Notes under the pieces: model-generated | Told to the model about the DNA's origin: nothing | What the model saw: the letters and a program-made list of their open reading frames with translations, nothing else | Database searches by the model: none | Position numbers and translations under genes: made by a program | Part shown: in pieces, positions 51,705 to 60,724 of the stretch | Position numbering within the stretch: position 1 is the stretch's first letter | Layout of the letters: the number at the start of each line of letters is the position of its first letter | Assembly: GCA_947450115.1 (NCBI GenBank) | Contig: CANFUE010000004.1 | Coordinates: 1-64,000 of the forward strand | Direction: 5' to 3' | Source: Acidimicrobiaceae bacterium | GTDB lineage: Bacteria > Actinomycetota > Acidimicrobiia > Acidimicrobiales > Ilumatobacteraceae | DNA: 64,000 bases

Positions 51705-52802
51705 ATGGAACGCTTCGGACTTGTTGGTCTCCCCAACGCAGGTAAATCATCTCTCTACAACGCCCTCACGGGAGGCGGCGCATTAGCTGCTCCCTATGCC
51801 TTTGCGACGAAAGACCCCAATATTGGAGTGGCCCGCGTGCCCGACACCCGTCTCGACCAACTGGCCATCATGTCGAAGACCCAAAAGACCGTTCATGCCA
51901 CGGTGCAGGTGGTCGACATTGGAGGCATTGTTGAAGGCGCAAGCAAAGGTGAAGGCCTCGGCAACAAATTCCTTGCCAACATCCGCGAGGTTGAAGCAAC
52001 TGTATTTGTGTTGCGAGCCTTTGAAGACGACGACGTGCCTGGGCCATCTGACCCACTTGAACATTTGCGCATCGTCGAGCTTGAACTGGCACTTGCCGAC
52101 CTCGAAACTGTGGAATCGCGTTTACCGCGTTTGCAAAAATCTTCAAAACTCGATAAATCGGTATTAGAAGAAGTTGCGGCACTCGAAGTTGCGCTCACCT
52201 CACTCAGTGAAGGTATTCCGCTCTACCGTGCCGGGCTCAGTGCAGATATTCGATTGGCTCTTGCACCACACTTCTTGCTCACTAACCGTCGCGTACTTGC
52301 AGTGGTCAATGTTGGCGAAAATGAACTCGACAAAATTCCCGAAGCAGAAGCAAGCGTTCGTGCCGAGCTGGCTCCCCCGGGTTCTGCAAGTGCTGCAGAA
52401 GTAGAAGTCCTTGGCATGAGTGTGCAACTAGAAGCAGAAGCAGCACAACTCGACGAGGCAGACCGCGCAGAGATGCTTGGCGAACTTGGTCTGGGTGAAG
52501 GAGCTTTGCCACGCATGGTACGTAGTGCCTACCACTTGCTCGGTCTGCGCACATTTATTACTACTGGCGAAAAAGAAACCCGTGCCTGGACCTTTAATGC
52601 GGGGGCAAAAGCACCCGAATGTGCAGGAAAAATCCACTCCGACCTGCAACGTGGATTCATTCGCGCCGAGGTCATTGCCTGGGATGAACTTTTAGAAATT
52701 GGTTCATGGAATGGGGCAAAAGATCTTGGCAAAATTCGTTCTGAAGGCAAAGAATACGAAGTAATTGACGGAGACGTCATGGAAATTCGCTTCAACGTTT
52801 AG
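51705..52802 (+). CDS. ychF: YchF-type ribosome-associated ATPase
   Basis: 365 aa. G1 motif [17 protein letters not shown]; the [22 protein letters not shown] switch region; a central coiled-coil insertion; a C-terminal TGS domain (about 275-362, [11 protein letters not shown]...). YchF/OLA1 proteins prefer ATP and bind ribosomes. Single gene with no clear operon partner; convergent with a secreted protein gene two bases away. Confidence 0.95.
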   Translation: MERFGLVGLPNAGKSSLYNALTGGGALAAPYAFATKDPNIGVARVPDTRLDQLAIMSKTQKTVHATVQVVDIGGIVEGASKGEGLGNKFLANIREVEATVFVLRAFEDDDVPGPSDPLEHLRIVELELALADLETVESRLPRLQKSSKLDKSVLEEVAALEVALTSLSEGIPLYRAGLSADIRLALAPHFLLTNRRVLAVVNVGENELDKIPEAEASVRAELAPPGSASAAEVEVLGMSVQLEAEAAQLDEADRAEMLGELGLGEGALPRMVRSAYHLLGLRTFITTGEKETRAWTFNAGAKAPECAGKIHSDLQRGFIRAEVIAWDELLEIGSWNGAKDLGKIRSEGKEYEVIDGDVMEIRFNV

Positions 52803-52804
52803 AT

Positions 52805-53530
52805 CTATTTACACGCACCTAAAACTGCTGCATACGCTTCGCCACCACGTTGATACTGGCCATAATCAAGCAATGCTCGGTACCACGTTCCTTGAATTTT
52901 CAAGTTGTAACACGTCGCAAAATTGGGAATTGTCGCTGTAAATTTCCCTGCAATGTAAGCACCTTTTGTTACAGCAACACGCACAGTTACCTTTGCGCGA
53001 GCATATTTTTTCCACACTTCAGAATAAATGCGTGGGTGATACCCCGAGCATGACCAGCCATCGCAACCACCGATATACGGCTTGCCCTCAGCTACAAAAT
53101 TTTTACCATTCGACAAACTCCATAGCGCGCCAACATCAACCGCAAATTGTTGAGCGATTTCCATTGGGGCTCCCTTCGGAGCTTTCCCTAATTGGGGAAT
53201 GCTCACCACATCCCACTCCAATGCACTCGTTACTACTCGCGCTCGGGTGGCATAAATATAGTCACATTGCATATTCCAAAACTTCTGGAGGCGCTTGTTG
53301 CAATCGGCGCCCCAAGCAGGGAGCCAAATTTTCTGTGTTGGATCTAACAGCGAAGTACTGCAGGTCAGACCACTCGACTTTTGTGAACTCCCCAGCGCTG
53401 TACACGCGGATCCCACTATGGGTTTTGCCATTACAACATGCTCCATGCACACAATGCTGGTAGCTGCAATCACTACGCAGGCAAGCGGCTTTGTGAATTT
53501 CACCTTTCGTACGGTATCGGCAGGAAGAAC
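52805..53530 (-). CDS. Secreted Cys-rich hypothetical protein
   Basis: About 241 aa from a GTG at 53530; the ORF-track start (53722) would run into the divergent DUF192 gene. A signal peptide is likely (FTKPLACVVIAATSIVC ... VMA-KP). The mature part has eight to nine cysteines (SACTAL, LTCSTS, ADCNKR, MQCDY, GGCDGWSC, ATCYN, LGACK), suggesting disulfides, and is rich in aromatic residues. I do not recognise the fold. Start uncertain: several GTG codons precede the signal peptide. Confidence 0.62.
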   Translation of the reverse strand, partial: VLPADTVRKVKFTKPLACVVIAATSIVCMEHVVMAKPIVGSACTALGSSQKSSGLTCSTSLLDPTQKIWLPAWGADCNKRLQKFWNMQCDYIYATRARVVTSALEWDVVSIPQLGKAPKGAPMEIAQQFAVDVGALWSLSNGKNFVAEGKPYIGGCDGWSCSGYHPRIYSEVWKKYARAKVTVRVAVTKGAYIAGKFTATIPNFATCYNLKIQGTWYRALLDYGQYQRGGEAYAAVLGACK

Positions 53531-53567
53531 ACCCGTGCGACTAACCTCGTAAGAAAGCAAGAGTCTC

Positions 53568-53972
53568 ATGAGAAAAAATTCCTCCCCACAATCACCTTCT
53601 TCACGAGAAGCACTCACCACCGGATGGCTCATGCTCGACGACAAAGTGCTAGCGAGCATTTCATCTGCTGAGTCACGCAAAGCACGCCGTATTGGGCTTC
53701 GCGGTGTGGAACGCATCAACACCCCACTTTTCCTTCAGCCATGCAGATGGGTCCACACTTTTGGCATGAAAACTCCACTCTCTGTCCTTTACATCAACAA
53801 CGGTGGTGAAGTTGTCAAAATTCAGGAACTCAAAAAGAATCGTTTACCACTGCCCGTCGTAAAGGCACGTTGTGTTCTCGAAGCCGACGCCGATGCTCCA
53901 CGACGGTGGAATCTCCACGTAGGCGACGTTGTGGAAATTCGATTTGCTCAAGATGCGCGAGTTGCATCATGA
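53568..53972 (+). CDS. DUF192 family protein
   Basis: 134 aa. The DUF192 core is RRIGLRGVERINTPLFLQPCRWVHTFGMKTPLSVLYINNGGEVVKI and a downstream CVLEADADAPRRWNLHVGDVVEI, with a possible start at a later ATG (53631). Function unknown; the domain is small and beta-rich. The stop overlaps the rsmI start (ATGA). Confidence 0.8.
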   Translation: MRKNSSPQSPSSREALTTGWLMLDDKVLASISSAESRKARRIGLRGVERINTPLFLQPCRWVHTFGMKTPLSVLYINNGGEVVKIQELKKNRLPLPVVKARCVLEADADAPRRWNLHVGDVVEIRFAQDARVAS

Positions 53973-54823
53973 GTGGACAACTCATCCTTGTTGCAACTCC
54001 CATCGGGAACCTCGGTGACATTTCTGAACGAATGAAGGTGGTGCTTGAACAATCCGACATCATTGCTTGTGAAGATTCACGCCACTCAGGTCGCCTCGTC
54101 AAACACATGGGCATCACTTCCCCCAAATACATTGTGGTGAACGACCACACCGAACGCGATGCCTGCAATGGCATCATTGAGGCCATCGCAAGCGGGAAAA
54201 CAGTCGCCCTCATCACCGATGCAGGTACACCCGGTATCAGCGATCCGGGAAGCGTTGTTGTGCAAGCAGTCATCGCAGCTGGACTTTCTGTATCTGCAGT
54301 GCCTGGGCCAGCTGCCCTCATTATGGCTCTCATCATTAGTGGTATTCCCACTACCCGATTTGTGTTTGAAGGTTTTCTTCCCCGCTCGGGCCGCGACCGC
54401 GCAGAACGCCTTGCCGACATTGCCAACGAAATGCGTACTGTCATCTTTTACGAAGCCCCCCATCGCATCTCTCGCACACTCAACGACCTAGCAATTGCAT
54501 GCCACCCCAATCGCCTCATTGCCGTTACACGAGAACTCACCAAAATGCATGAAGAGGTGTGGCGTGGTTCAGTAAGTGCAGCAGCACAACATTTTGCAAC
54601 CGTTGAAGCAATGGGTGAATTCGTTGTTGTTTTAGCGGCAGCAGAAGCACCGCTACCAGCTGATGAAGAGGCCATTAAGGAAGCACTTGTTCACGAATTC
54701 TCCAACGGTGTGTCTACACGCGATGCAGTAGACGCCGTCATGAAAAAAACTCATGCCCCAAAGCGAGTGGTATATGCACTTGCGCTTCTTTTAAACAACA
54801 AAGAAGTCACTCATGACAAGTAA
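53969..54823 (+). CDS. rsmI: 16S rRNA 2'-O-ribose methyltransferase RsmI
   Basis: 284 aa from ATG 53969, which overlaps the preceding TGA. Motifs LILVATPIGNLGDISERMK and ALITDAGTPGISDPGSVVV are diagnostic, followed by KFVFEGFLPR-type text (TRFVFEGFLPRSGRDR). It methylates C1402 in the 16S decoding site. The upstream extension in the ORF track is out of frame with DUF192 and not real. Overlaps the next gene by 11 bp. Confidence 0.93.
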   Translation: MSGQLILVATPIGNLGDISERMKVVLEQSDIIACEDSRHSGRLVKHMGITSPKYIVVNDHTERDACNGIIEAIASGKTVALITDAGTPGISDPGSVVVQAVIAAGLSVSAVPGPAALIMALIISGIPTTRFVFEGFLPRSGRDRAERLADIANEMRTVIFYEAPHRISRTLNDLAIACHPNRLIAVTRELTKMHEEVWRGSVSAAAQHFATVEAMGEFVVVLAAAEAPLPADEEAIKEALVHEFSNGVSTRDAVDAVMKKTHAPKRVVYALALLLNNKEVTHDK

Positions 54824-55487
54824 CAAGGGCATCCTCTTTTTCGACCTCGATGGAACAGTTGCCGATTCTGGAAGTGGAATCCTCGCTTCAATGAACCATG
54901 TTCTTGACGCACGAAAACTGCAACCACTCACCCGCGAAGAACTCACTCATGTCGTTGGCCCTCCTTTGTCAGTTTCATTCCCAAAAGTTTTTGCTCCGCG
55001 TGGTGTACCCAACGAAGAAATGCATATGTTCATTACGGAATACCGTGCCATCTATGGAGCCACCCATCTTCCACAAACTCCACTGAACCCTGGGATGGGT
55101 GATGCGCTCGTTGAGCTCAAAAAAACTTGGCGTTTAGCAATCGTTACCTCGAAGCCAGAGCCTCAAGCTCTCATAGCCATTCAAGCAACCGGCGTGCGCC
55201 ACTACTTCGACATCGTTGTTGGTCCTCACGACGATTCAGAAATTCCCAAAGCACAACTTCTGCAACGTGCACTGCGCGAAATGAAAGCGTTGCACGGTGA
55301 ACTCCCACCACTCACTTCATGTTGGATGATTGGCGATCGTCATCACGACATCGACGCAGGTGTTGAAGTAGGCACTCGCTCTGCTGGAGTGCTGTGGGGT
55401 TTTGGCTCGCGTGAAGAACTGAGTTCTGCTGGGGCTACTGCAATTGTGGAAACACCACAAGAACTTGTTGCAGTTCTCAACAACTAA
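54813..55487 (+). CDS. HAD hydrolase, phosphoglycolate phosphatase-like
   Basis: 224 aa. HAD motif I FFDLDGTVADSG, motif II VTSKPEP, and the acidic end MIGDRHHDIDAGVEVGTRSAGVLWGFGSREEL typical of Gph-like subfamily IA. It removes phosphate from a small molecule. Starts within the 3' end of rsmI, so translation is likely coupled. Gph assignment is not certain. Confidence 0.85.
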   Translation: MTSNKGILFFDLDGTVADSGSGILASMNHVLDARKLQPLTREELTHVVGPPLSVSFPKVFAPRGVPNEEMHMFITEYRAIYGATHLPQTPLNPGMGDALVELKKTWRLAIVTSKPEPQALIAIQATGVRHYFDIVVGPHDDSEIPKAQLLQRALREMKALHGELPPLTSCWMIGDRHHDIDAGVEVGTRSAGVLWGFGSREELSSAGATAIVETPQELVAVLNN

Positions 55488-56305
55488 GCAACACGCGGTG
55501 CAACAGCCATTTGGCGACTCAGGGCAACAAGCGTTCCCGACTCATCCCAAATTTCGCCATCTTCTTCAATGAGCCCACCTTGCACAACTTTTGTGCGAAA
55601 TGAACACGCGAGTCTTTTGCCAACGGGCACCGCACGCACATGCACGGTAAGTTCCAACGTTGGTACCCAACCTTTCTCATAAGGCAAGTTAAATAACGGC
55701 GGCGGCATTGCATCGACTGCGAGCAACAAGGCCAGCGTGTCGATGGGTCGTCCATCGGGAAATTCAATCCATCCGCGCATTTGTGCAGTACCCGATGGCG
55801 TACCCGTAATGAAAGTGGAGTCGTCTGGATGCAATCGGTTGGTGACATTTTGCAACAGACCAATGGTGAACTCTCCGCCATCACTATTGCGGCTTGTGCA
55901 TTCGTCAAAGGGAGGCAAATCGGGCGGTGTTGCTGTCACTATTTGCGGTTCAACAGCTGCCATTTCACCCCACGCCCCCAAAACACGCATGATGTTGCGA
56001 TCGCCGCGACGCATTGTTGCATTCATCGTGGTCACAAGCTTCCCGGTCTTCACTGTGTCGACTTCTATTTCCAAGGCGCCCGCGGGTGCAGGTGCAAGAT
56101 AATGAGCAGTTACCGTGAACGGGTCGCGGCGCCCTGAGTGTTGCTGCATGGCACGGCCCATCATGGCGAGCAAATAGCCCCCGTTGGCATTTCCCATAAT
56201 GTCCCAGCCATCAAAAACTTCAGCCGAAAAGGTGGTGAGGCCATTTTTTTCTGCAATTGACGTCACAGCCGTTGCAGTATCGAAGCGGAAAGTCACGGTC
56301 AGCAT
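55484..56305 (-). CDS. Acyl-CoA thioesterase family protein
   Basis: 273 aa. Two hot-dog repeats: NANGGYLLAMMGRAMQQHSG with TAHYLAPAPAGALEIEVDTVKTGK in the first, and a second half with VPTLELTVHVRAVP and IWDESGTLVALSRQMA. This is the TesB-like 4HBT_3 family. It hydrolyses acyl-CoA of unknown type. Its start is only 23 bp from the divergent metG start. Confidence 0.85.
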   Translation of the reverse strand: MLTVTFRFDTATAVTSIAEKNGLTTFSAEVFDGWDIMGNANGGYLLAMMGRAMQQHSGRRDPFTVTAHYLAPAPAGALEIEVDTVKTGKLVTTMNATMRRGDRNIMRVLGAWGEMAAVEPQIVTATPPDLPPFDECTSRNSDGGEFTIGLLQNVTNRLHPDDSTFITGTPSGTAQMRGWIEFPDGRPIDTLALLLAVDAMPPPLFNLPYEKGWVPTLELTVHVRAVPVGKRLACSFRTKVVQGGLIEEDGEIWDESGTLVALSRQMAVAPRVA

Positions 56306-56316
56306 CGTATTGCTCG

Positions 56317-56322
56317 TATCCT
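56317..56322 (+). promoter_or_regulatory. Putative -10 box of leaderless metG promoter
   Basis: TATCCT followed by 6 nt and the GTG at 56329. It fixes the metG start, since the longer ORF-track frame would overlap the divergent thioesterase. Confidence 0.55.
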
Positions 56323-56328
56323 CATGTT

Positions 56329-57834
56329 GTGGCGCGATTTTCTCTCACAACCCCCATTTATTACGTCAATGCGCAGCCGCACCTCGGCCATGCCTACACC
56401 ACCATCGTTGCCGATGCCCTTGCTCGCTGGCACAGGCTCTCGGGCGACGACGTGCACCTCCTCACCGGCACCGACGAGCACGGCCTGAAAATTCAACAAG
56501 CAGCCGACGCCAAGGGCGTGACACCTCAAGAGTTTGCCGACTCCATCGCGCCTCTCTTTGCTCAGGCCTGGGACAAACTCAACATTCAGTACGACGACTT
56601 CATTCGCACCACTGAAGATCGCCACAAGCGCGGCGTCGCCAAACTCTTGCAAGCCTGTTACGACGCTGGCGATATTGAACTCGACACCTATTCAGGTTTG
56701 TACTGCGTTGCATGTGAGGCGTACTTCACTGAAGAAGAAATCGACAATGGCAACTGTCCCATTCACAAACGCCCAGTAGAGCACGTAGAAGAAGAAAACT
56801 ATTTCTTCCGTCTGTCGCGCTTCGAAGACCGACTATTGAAATGGTACGCAGACCACCCCAACTCCATTTCGCCACATTTCAGAATGAATGAAGTCACGAG
56901 CTTCATCAAACAGGGCCTGCGAGATTTTTCCGTGAGCCGCAACAGTTTGAAATGGGGCATCCCCATTCCGTGGGACACCAGCCATGTTGCTTACGTATGG
57001 TTCGACGCACTAGCGAACTACATCACTGCTGTTGGTTATGGAACTGACGACGCCGCATTTGCAAAGAACTGGCCTGTATCGGTGCATCTCATTGGCAAAG
57101 ACATCATTCGCTTCCACTGCGTGTATTGGCCAGCCATGCTGATGTCAGCAGGCATTGAGCCACCAGAACACTGGGCCGTTGGCGGCTGGCTACTTGTGGG
57201 TGGCGAGAAAATGAGCAAAACCGCCGGCAACGTAGTGAACCCGCTCGATCTCATTGACGAATTCGGTGTCGATGGGTTCCGTTACTACGTTTTGTCCGAC
57301 ACGCAATACGGCAACGACGGCGACTTCACCTACGAAGGTTTAGTAGCGCGTTACAACAACGACCTCGCCAACAACCTCGGCAACTTGTGTTCACGAGTCA
57401 CCACGGTTGTGCAAAAAAAGTGTGACGGCGTTAGCGCTGCTCCGCGTGCCGACAGCCCTCTTCGCGAACATGCAGAAAATGCAGTGCGTGACACCATTGA
57501 AGGGTGGAATTCATTCCAACCAGGAAAAGCACTCGATGCAACTTGGTCACTTATTCGCGCCACCAACTCATTTCTTGAAAACCATGAGCCGTGGAAAGCA
57601 GAACCCAGTGCGGAACTGAACGCCATTATGGGCGATGCATTAGAAGCACTGCGTATTGTTGCCATCTTGTGTGTTCCTGCCATTCCCACTACCGCGCAAA
57701 TGGTGTGGGAACGCATTGGCCTCACGGGCGATGTAAGCCACGAACGTATTCCTACAAGCGTTTCATGGGGTCTGTACCCTGCTGGCCTCACCGTGGAAAA
57801 GGGTGAACCTCTGTTCCCACGTAAAGCAAAGTAA
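56329..57834 (+). CDS. metG: Methionyl-tRNA synthetase
   Basis: 501 aa from GTG 56329 (VARFSLTTPIYYVNAQPHLGHAYTT). HLGH is the class I HIGH-type motif, KMSKTAGN the KMSKS motif, and the zinc knuckle is CVACEAYF ... CPIH (Cys3-His). The order and size match the short bacterial MetG without a C-terminal dimerisation domain. It charges initiator and elongator tRNA-Met. Followed by tatD at 11 bp, the usual actinobacterial order. Confidence 0.96.
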   Translation: MARFSLTTPIYYVNAQPHLGHAYTTIVADALARWHRLSGDDVHLLTGTDEHGLKIQQAADAKGVTPQEFADSIAPLFAQAWDKLNIQYDDFIRTTEDRHKRGVAKLLQACYDAGDIELDTYSGLYCVACEAYFTEEEIDNGNCPIHKRPVEHVEEENYFFRLSRFEDRLLKWYADHPNSISPHFRMNEVTSFIKQGLRDFSVSRNSLKWGIPIPWDTSHVAYVWFDALANYITAVGYGTDDAAFAKNWPVSVHLIGKDIIRFHCVYWPAMLMSAGIEPPEHWAVGGWLLVGGEKMSKTAGNVVNPLDLIDEFGVDGFRYYVLSDTQYGNDGDFTYEGLVARYNNDLANNLGNLCSRVTTVVQKKCDGVSAAPRADSPLREHAENAVRDTIEGWNSFQPGKALDATWSLIRATNSFLENHEPWKAEPSAELNAIMGDALEALRIVAILCVPAIPTTAQMVWERIGLTGDVSHERIPTSVSWGLYPAGLTVEKGEPLFPRKAK

Positions 57835-57845
57835 CGATTCTTTCT

Positions 57846-58610
57846 ATGTGGACCGACACTCACTGCCACCTCACCGACGCACGCATGCCAGGCGGTGCCG
57901 ATGAAGCCGTTCGTGCAGCCATTTCTGGCGGCGTCACCACCATGGTGAGCATCGGTACCGATGCAGAAACGTCAGCCGATGCAATAGCAATTGCAGGGCG
58001 CCACGAAGAAGTATGGGCAACTGTTGGTCTACACCCGCACGATGCTCAACATGGCGTTGCACAACTGCTGCCCTATTTGAATGCAAACAAAGTAGTAGCA
58101 ATTGGCGAATGCGGTCTCGACTACTACTACGAACATTCCGATCGCCCTTCACAGCGCACGGCATTTGCGGAACAAATACAACTTGCACATGAGCACCAAC
58201 TCTCACTCGTTATTCATACACGTGATGCGTGGGATGAAACATTTGAGATTCTCGACGCAGAAGGTATTCCCACAAACACCATCATGCACTGCTTTAGTGG
58301 CGATGAAATACGGGCCCGCCAATGCGTTGACCGCGGGTTATTTCTTTCCTTTTCCGGCATTATTACATTCAAAAATGCCAATGACTTACGCGAAGCAGCA
58401 CTCTTTTGCCCCGATGAAAATCTTCTCGTCGAAACCGATAGCCCATACTTAGCGCCAGTGCCGCACCGCGGAAAAATGAACCAACCTGCCCTCGTTTCGG
58501 TTGTAGGAACTTCCATTGCTGAACTGCGCAATTCGTCTTCAGAAGACATTGCACATATCACTTCAGCAAACGCACTACGTGCTTTTCCCAAAATGCGAGC
58601 TGCAGCGTGA
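57846..58610 (+). CDS. tatD: TatD-family nuclease/hydrolase
   Basis: 254 aa. Metal ligands: DTHCHLTD, AIGECGLDYYY, IHTRDA, MHCFSGDE and ETDSPYLAPVPHRG, all in the TatD order. It is a cytosolic metal-dependent DNase or related hydrolase. In mycobacteria it sits between metG and an rpf gene; here the next gene is a small secreted protein. The stop overlaps the next start. Confidence 0.94.
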   Translation: MWTDTHCHLTDARMPGGADEAVRAAISGGVTTMVSIGTDAETSADAIAIAGRHEEVWATVGLHPHDAQHGVAQLLPYLNANKVVAIGECGLDYYYEHSDRPSQRTAFAEQIQLAHEHQLSLVIHTRDAWDETFEILDAEGIPTNTIMHCFSGDEIRARQCVDRGLFLSFSGIITFKNANDLREAALFCPDENLLVETDSPYLAPVPHRGKMNQPALVSVVGTSIAELRNSSSEDIAHITSANALRAFPKMRAAA

Positions 58611-59134
58611 ACCTCTCTATTTACGAGCGCCGTCGCCTCACCGTGCTCGCAGCAGTGAGCACCATCATTGTTTTACTCGTCGTCACTCTCGGTGGAAATT
58701 CTTCCTCTCAAAACACTGCATCGCCTTCAAGCATTGCTGCCACCACTACTTCTACTCCTCTCAAAAACAGTGATGCGGTTGGCCCACTTGCCGAAGACGC
58801 ATCGAAGCCAGTGAACCTCGACGGCCCGCTTTCATTGCAACCCAATGGTCAATCGCGCATTGCCTACCCGGGCCCTGGTGAAATGAAACGCATTAATGCA
58901 AAAGCTTCTTACCGCACATTTCCTAGCTATAACTCCACCATTTGCTATAGCGCCGCTGCTCCCTTGGGCGCAGAACTCACGGTCATCAATTTAAATAACG
59001 GGAAATCGGTGAAGTGCGACAACGTGTTTGCCATTTTGCTTCCTGCCGGGGTCGACATTGTTCTTCACTCTCCGCTCTTTTTGCGCATTGCCAACTTGGT
59101 CGATGCGCCTCTTCCCGTCACGGTGAGCTGGTGA
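58607..59134 (+). CDS. Membrane-anchored protein, possibly DPBB-like, in the rpfB position
   Basis: 175 aa with a GTG start that overlaps the tatD stop. Membrane segment near residues 10-30 (VLAAVSTIIVLLVVTLGG), a Ser/Thr linker, then a domain in which AELTVINLNNGKSVKCDNV, VDIVLHSPLFLRIANL and PLPVTVSW resemble the RlpA / Rpf double-psi beta-barrel. The usual catalytic acids are not evident. In mycobacteria the equivalent spot between tatD and rsmA encodes RpfB, so a cell-wall role is plausible. The domain match is from memory and weak. Confidence 0.62.
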   Translation: MNLSIYERRRLTVLAAVSTIIVLLVVTLGGNSSSQNTASPSSIAATTTSTPLKNSDAVGPLAEDASKPVNLDGPLSLQPNGQSRIAYPGPGEMKRINAKASYRTFPSYNSTICYSAAAPLGAELTVINLNNGKSVKCDNVFAILLPAGVDIVLHSPLFLRIANLVDAPLPVTVSW

Positions 59135-59985
59135 CACTCAACCGGCCGCAAGCAGCGGCTCTTCTTGCCGATAACGGTCTTGCCCCGCAACGCTCGCTTG
59201 GTCAGAACTTTGTAGTTGACCCCAATACCGTGCGCAAGATCGCTCGCATTGCCGATGTACACAGCGGCGACATTGTTTTGGAAATTGGCGCAGGCCTCGG
59301 CTCACTCACTGCAGCACTCGCCGAAACTGGTGCGCAAGTGATTGCTGTTGAAGTAGACCGCGGCATTGTTCCTGTGCTGCGCGAGCAAATGGCAAACATT
59401 CCCAATGTTGAAGTGGTGGAAGCCGATGCCATGACACTGAATTGGCATGAATTCCTCGCCGATATCAACACTCGCCACAACAGAAGCGCCGATGCCACAT
59501 TTCACCTCGTGGCAAACCTGCCGTACAACATTGCAACTCCACTCGTTGCCGACCTGCTCGACGGGGTACCTGCAATTCAGTCCATGCTCGTCATGGTGCA
59601 GTCTGAAGTGGGTGAAAGACTCTGCGCCCCCGCAGGCACCGAGGCCTACGGTGCGCTCAGTGTGAAAATTGCCTATTGGGCTAACGCACAAATTGCTGGC
59701 TCTGTTCCACCAACAGTTTTTCTTCCGCGACCAAAGGTCGATTCTGCACTGGTCAAAATTGTGCGCCACGCAACACTTCCACTCGGCGATGTTGCGCCTG
59801 AGGCACTCTTTCAACTCGTACGCACTGGGTTTGCAAAGCGCCGCAAGATGCTGCGGTCTGCACTTGCTGGTGTCGTTACTGCCGAACAGTTCGTTGAGGC
59901 TGATGTTGAGGCCACCTTGCGGGCAGAGCAACTCGATCTTGCCGCATGGGGTCGTTTAGCGCGCGTCACTCACCCATTACGGTAG
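59131..59985 (+). CDS. rsmA: 16S rRNA dimethyladenosine transferase RsmA (KsgA)
   Basis: 284 aa from GTG 59131, overlapping the preceding TGA (GTGA); the ORF-track start at 59014 is a shadow. RSLGQNFVVDPNTVRKI, SAM motif VLEIGAGLGSLTAAL and the catalytic NLPYNIATPLV (NLPY) are present. It dimethylates A1518 and A1519 of 16S rRNA. Followed 4 bp later by ispE, the conserved order. Confidence 0.95.
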   Translation: MTLNRPQAAALLADNGLAPQRSLGQNFVVDPNTVRKIARIADVHSGDIVLEIGAGLGSLTAALAETGAQVIAVEVDRGIVPVLREQMANIPNVEVVEADAMTLNWHEFLADINTRHNRSADATFHLVANLPYNIATPLVADLLDGVPAIQSMLVMVQSEVGERLCAPAGTEAYGALSVKIAYWANAQIAGSVPPTVFLPRPKVDSALVKIVRHATLPLGDVAPEALFQLVRTGFAKRRKMLRSALAGVVTAEQFVEADVEATLRAEQLDLAAWGRLARVTHPLR

Positions 59986-59989
59986 AAAC

Positions 59990-60724
59990 ATGAAAGCTCC
60001 TGCCAAACTCACGCTCAACTTGCGTGTTACCGGTGTGCGCACCGATGGCTTTCACCTCATTAACGCCGAGATGGTGTCACTCGACTTGGCAGATGAAATC
60101 ACCATTGAAGAATGCAGCGGGCCAAGTTCACTCACCATCGACGGCCCCTTTGGTGATGGGCTCACCAACGACGCAAACAATCTTGTACTGCGCGCGCTCG
60201 CACTTGCGCAACGCAGTGCTCATGTGCATCTCACCAAAAACATTCCCCATGGTGGCGGCTTGGGTGGTGGCTCCACCGATGCCGCTGCAGTTTTGCGATG
60301 GGCGTCATTCACCAACATGCACGCTGCGTCTCAACTGGGAGCCGACATCCCTTTTTGTATACACGGTGGTCGAGCATGTGTGGAAGGAATTGGTGAAGTT
60401 CTCACCCCTCTCCCTTTTGAGCCACTCGACATCACGCTCGTGATTCCCCCATTTGGGGTCTCCACCCCCAAGGTCTATGCAACCTGGGATGCGCTCGACG
60501 GGCCTCGCGGCAATGAGGGTCCACACGGCTTTAACGACCTTGAGCCTGCTGCGTTGGTGGCCGAACCTCGCCTGGTGCGGTGGCGCGACAAAATTAGCGA
60601 CGTGGCAGGAAGTACCCCAACTTTGGCCGGAAGCGGCTCAACATGGTTTCTCCGTGGTGCATTTCCGTGGTTGGCAGAAGCACTGCCAGAAGCGACAGTG
60701 ATATGTACCAGGACGGCAAATTAG
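59990..60724 (+). CDS. ispE: 4-diphosphocytidyl-2-C-methyl-D-erythritol kinase
   Basis: GHMP kinase, 244 aa: PAKLTLNLRVTGVRTDGFH at the N-terminus, ATP loop PHGGGLGGGSTDAAAVL and the C-terminal LAGSGSTWF. It phosphorylates CDP-ME in the MEP pathway for isoprenoids. It is about 35-50 residues shorter than most IspE proteins, with missing loops in the middle. Its stop directly abuts the stop of the minus-strand bS22 gene. Confidence 0.92.
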   Translation: MKAPAKLTLNLRVTGVRTDGFHLINAEMVSLDLADEITIEECSGPSSLTIDGPFGDGLTNDANNLVLRALALAQRSAHVHLTKNIPHGGGLGGGSTDAAAVLRWASFTNMHAASQLGADIPFCIHGGRACVEGIGEVLTPLPFEPLDITLVIPPFGVSTPKVYATWDALDGPRGNEGPHGFNDLEPAALVAEPRLVRWRDKISDVAGSTPTLAGSGSTWFLRGAFPWLAEALPEATVICTRTAN

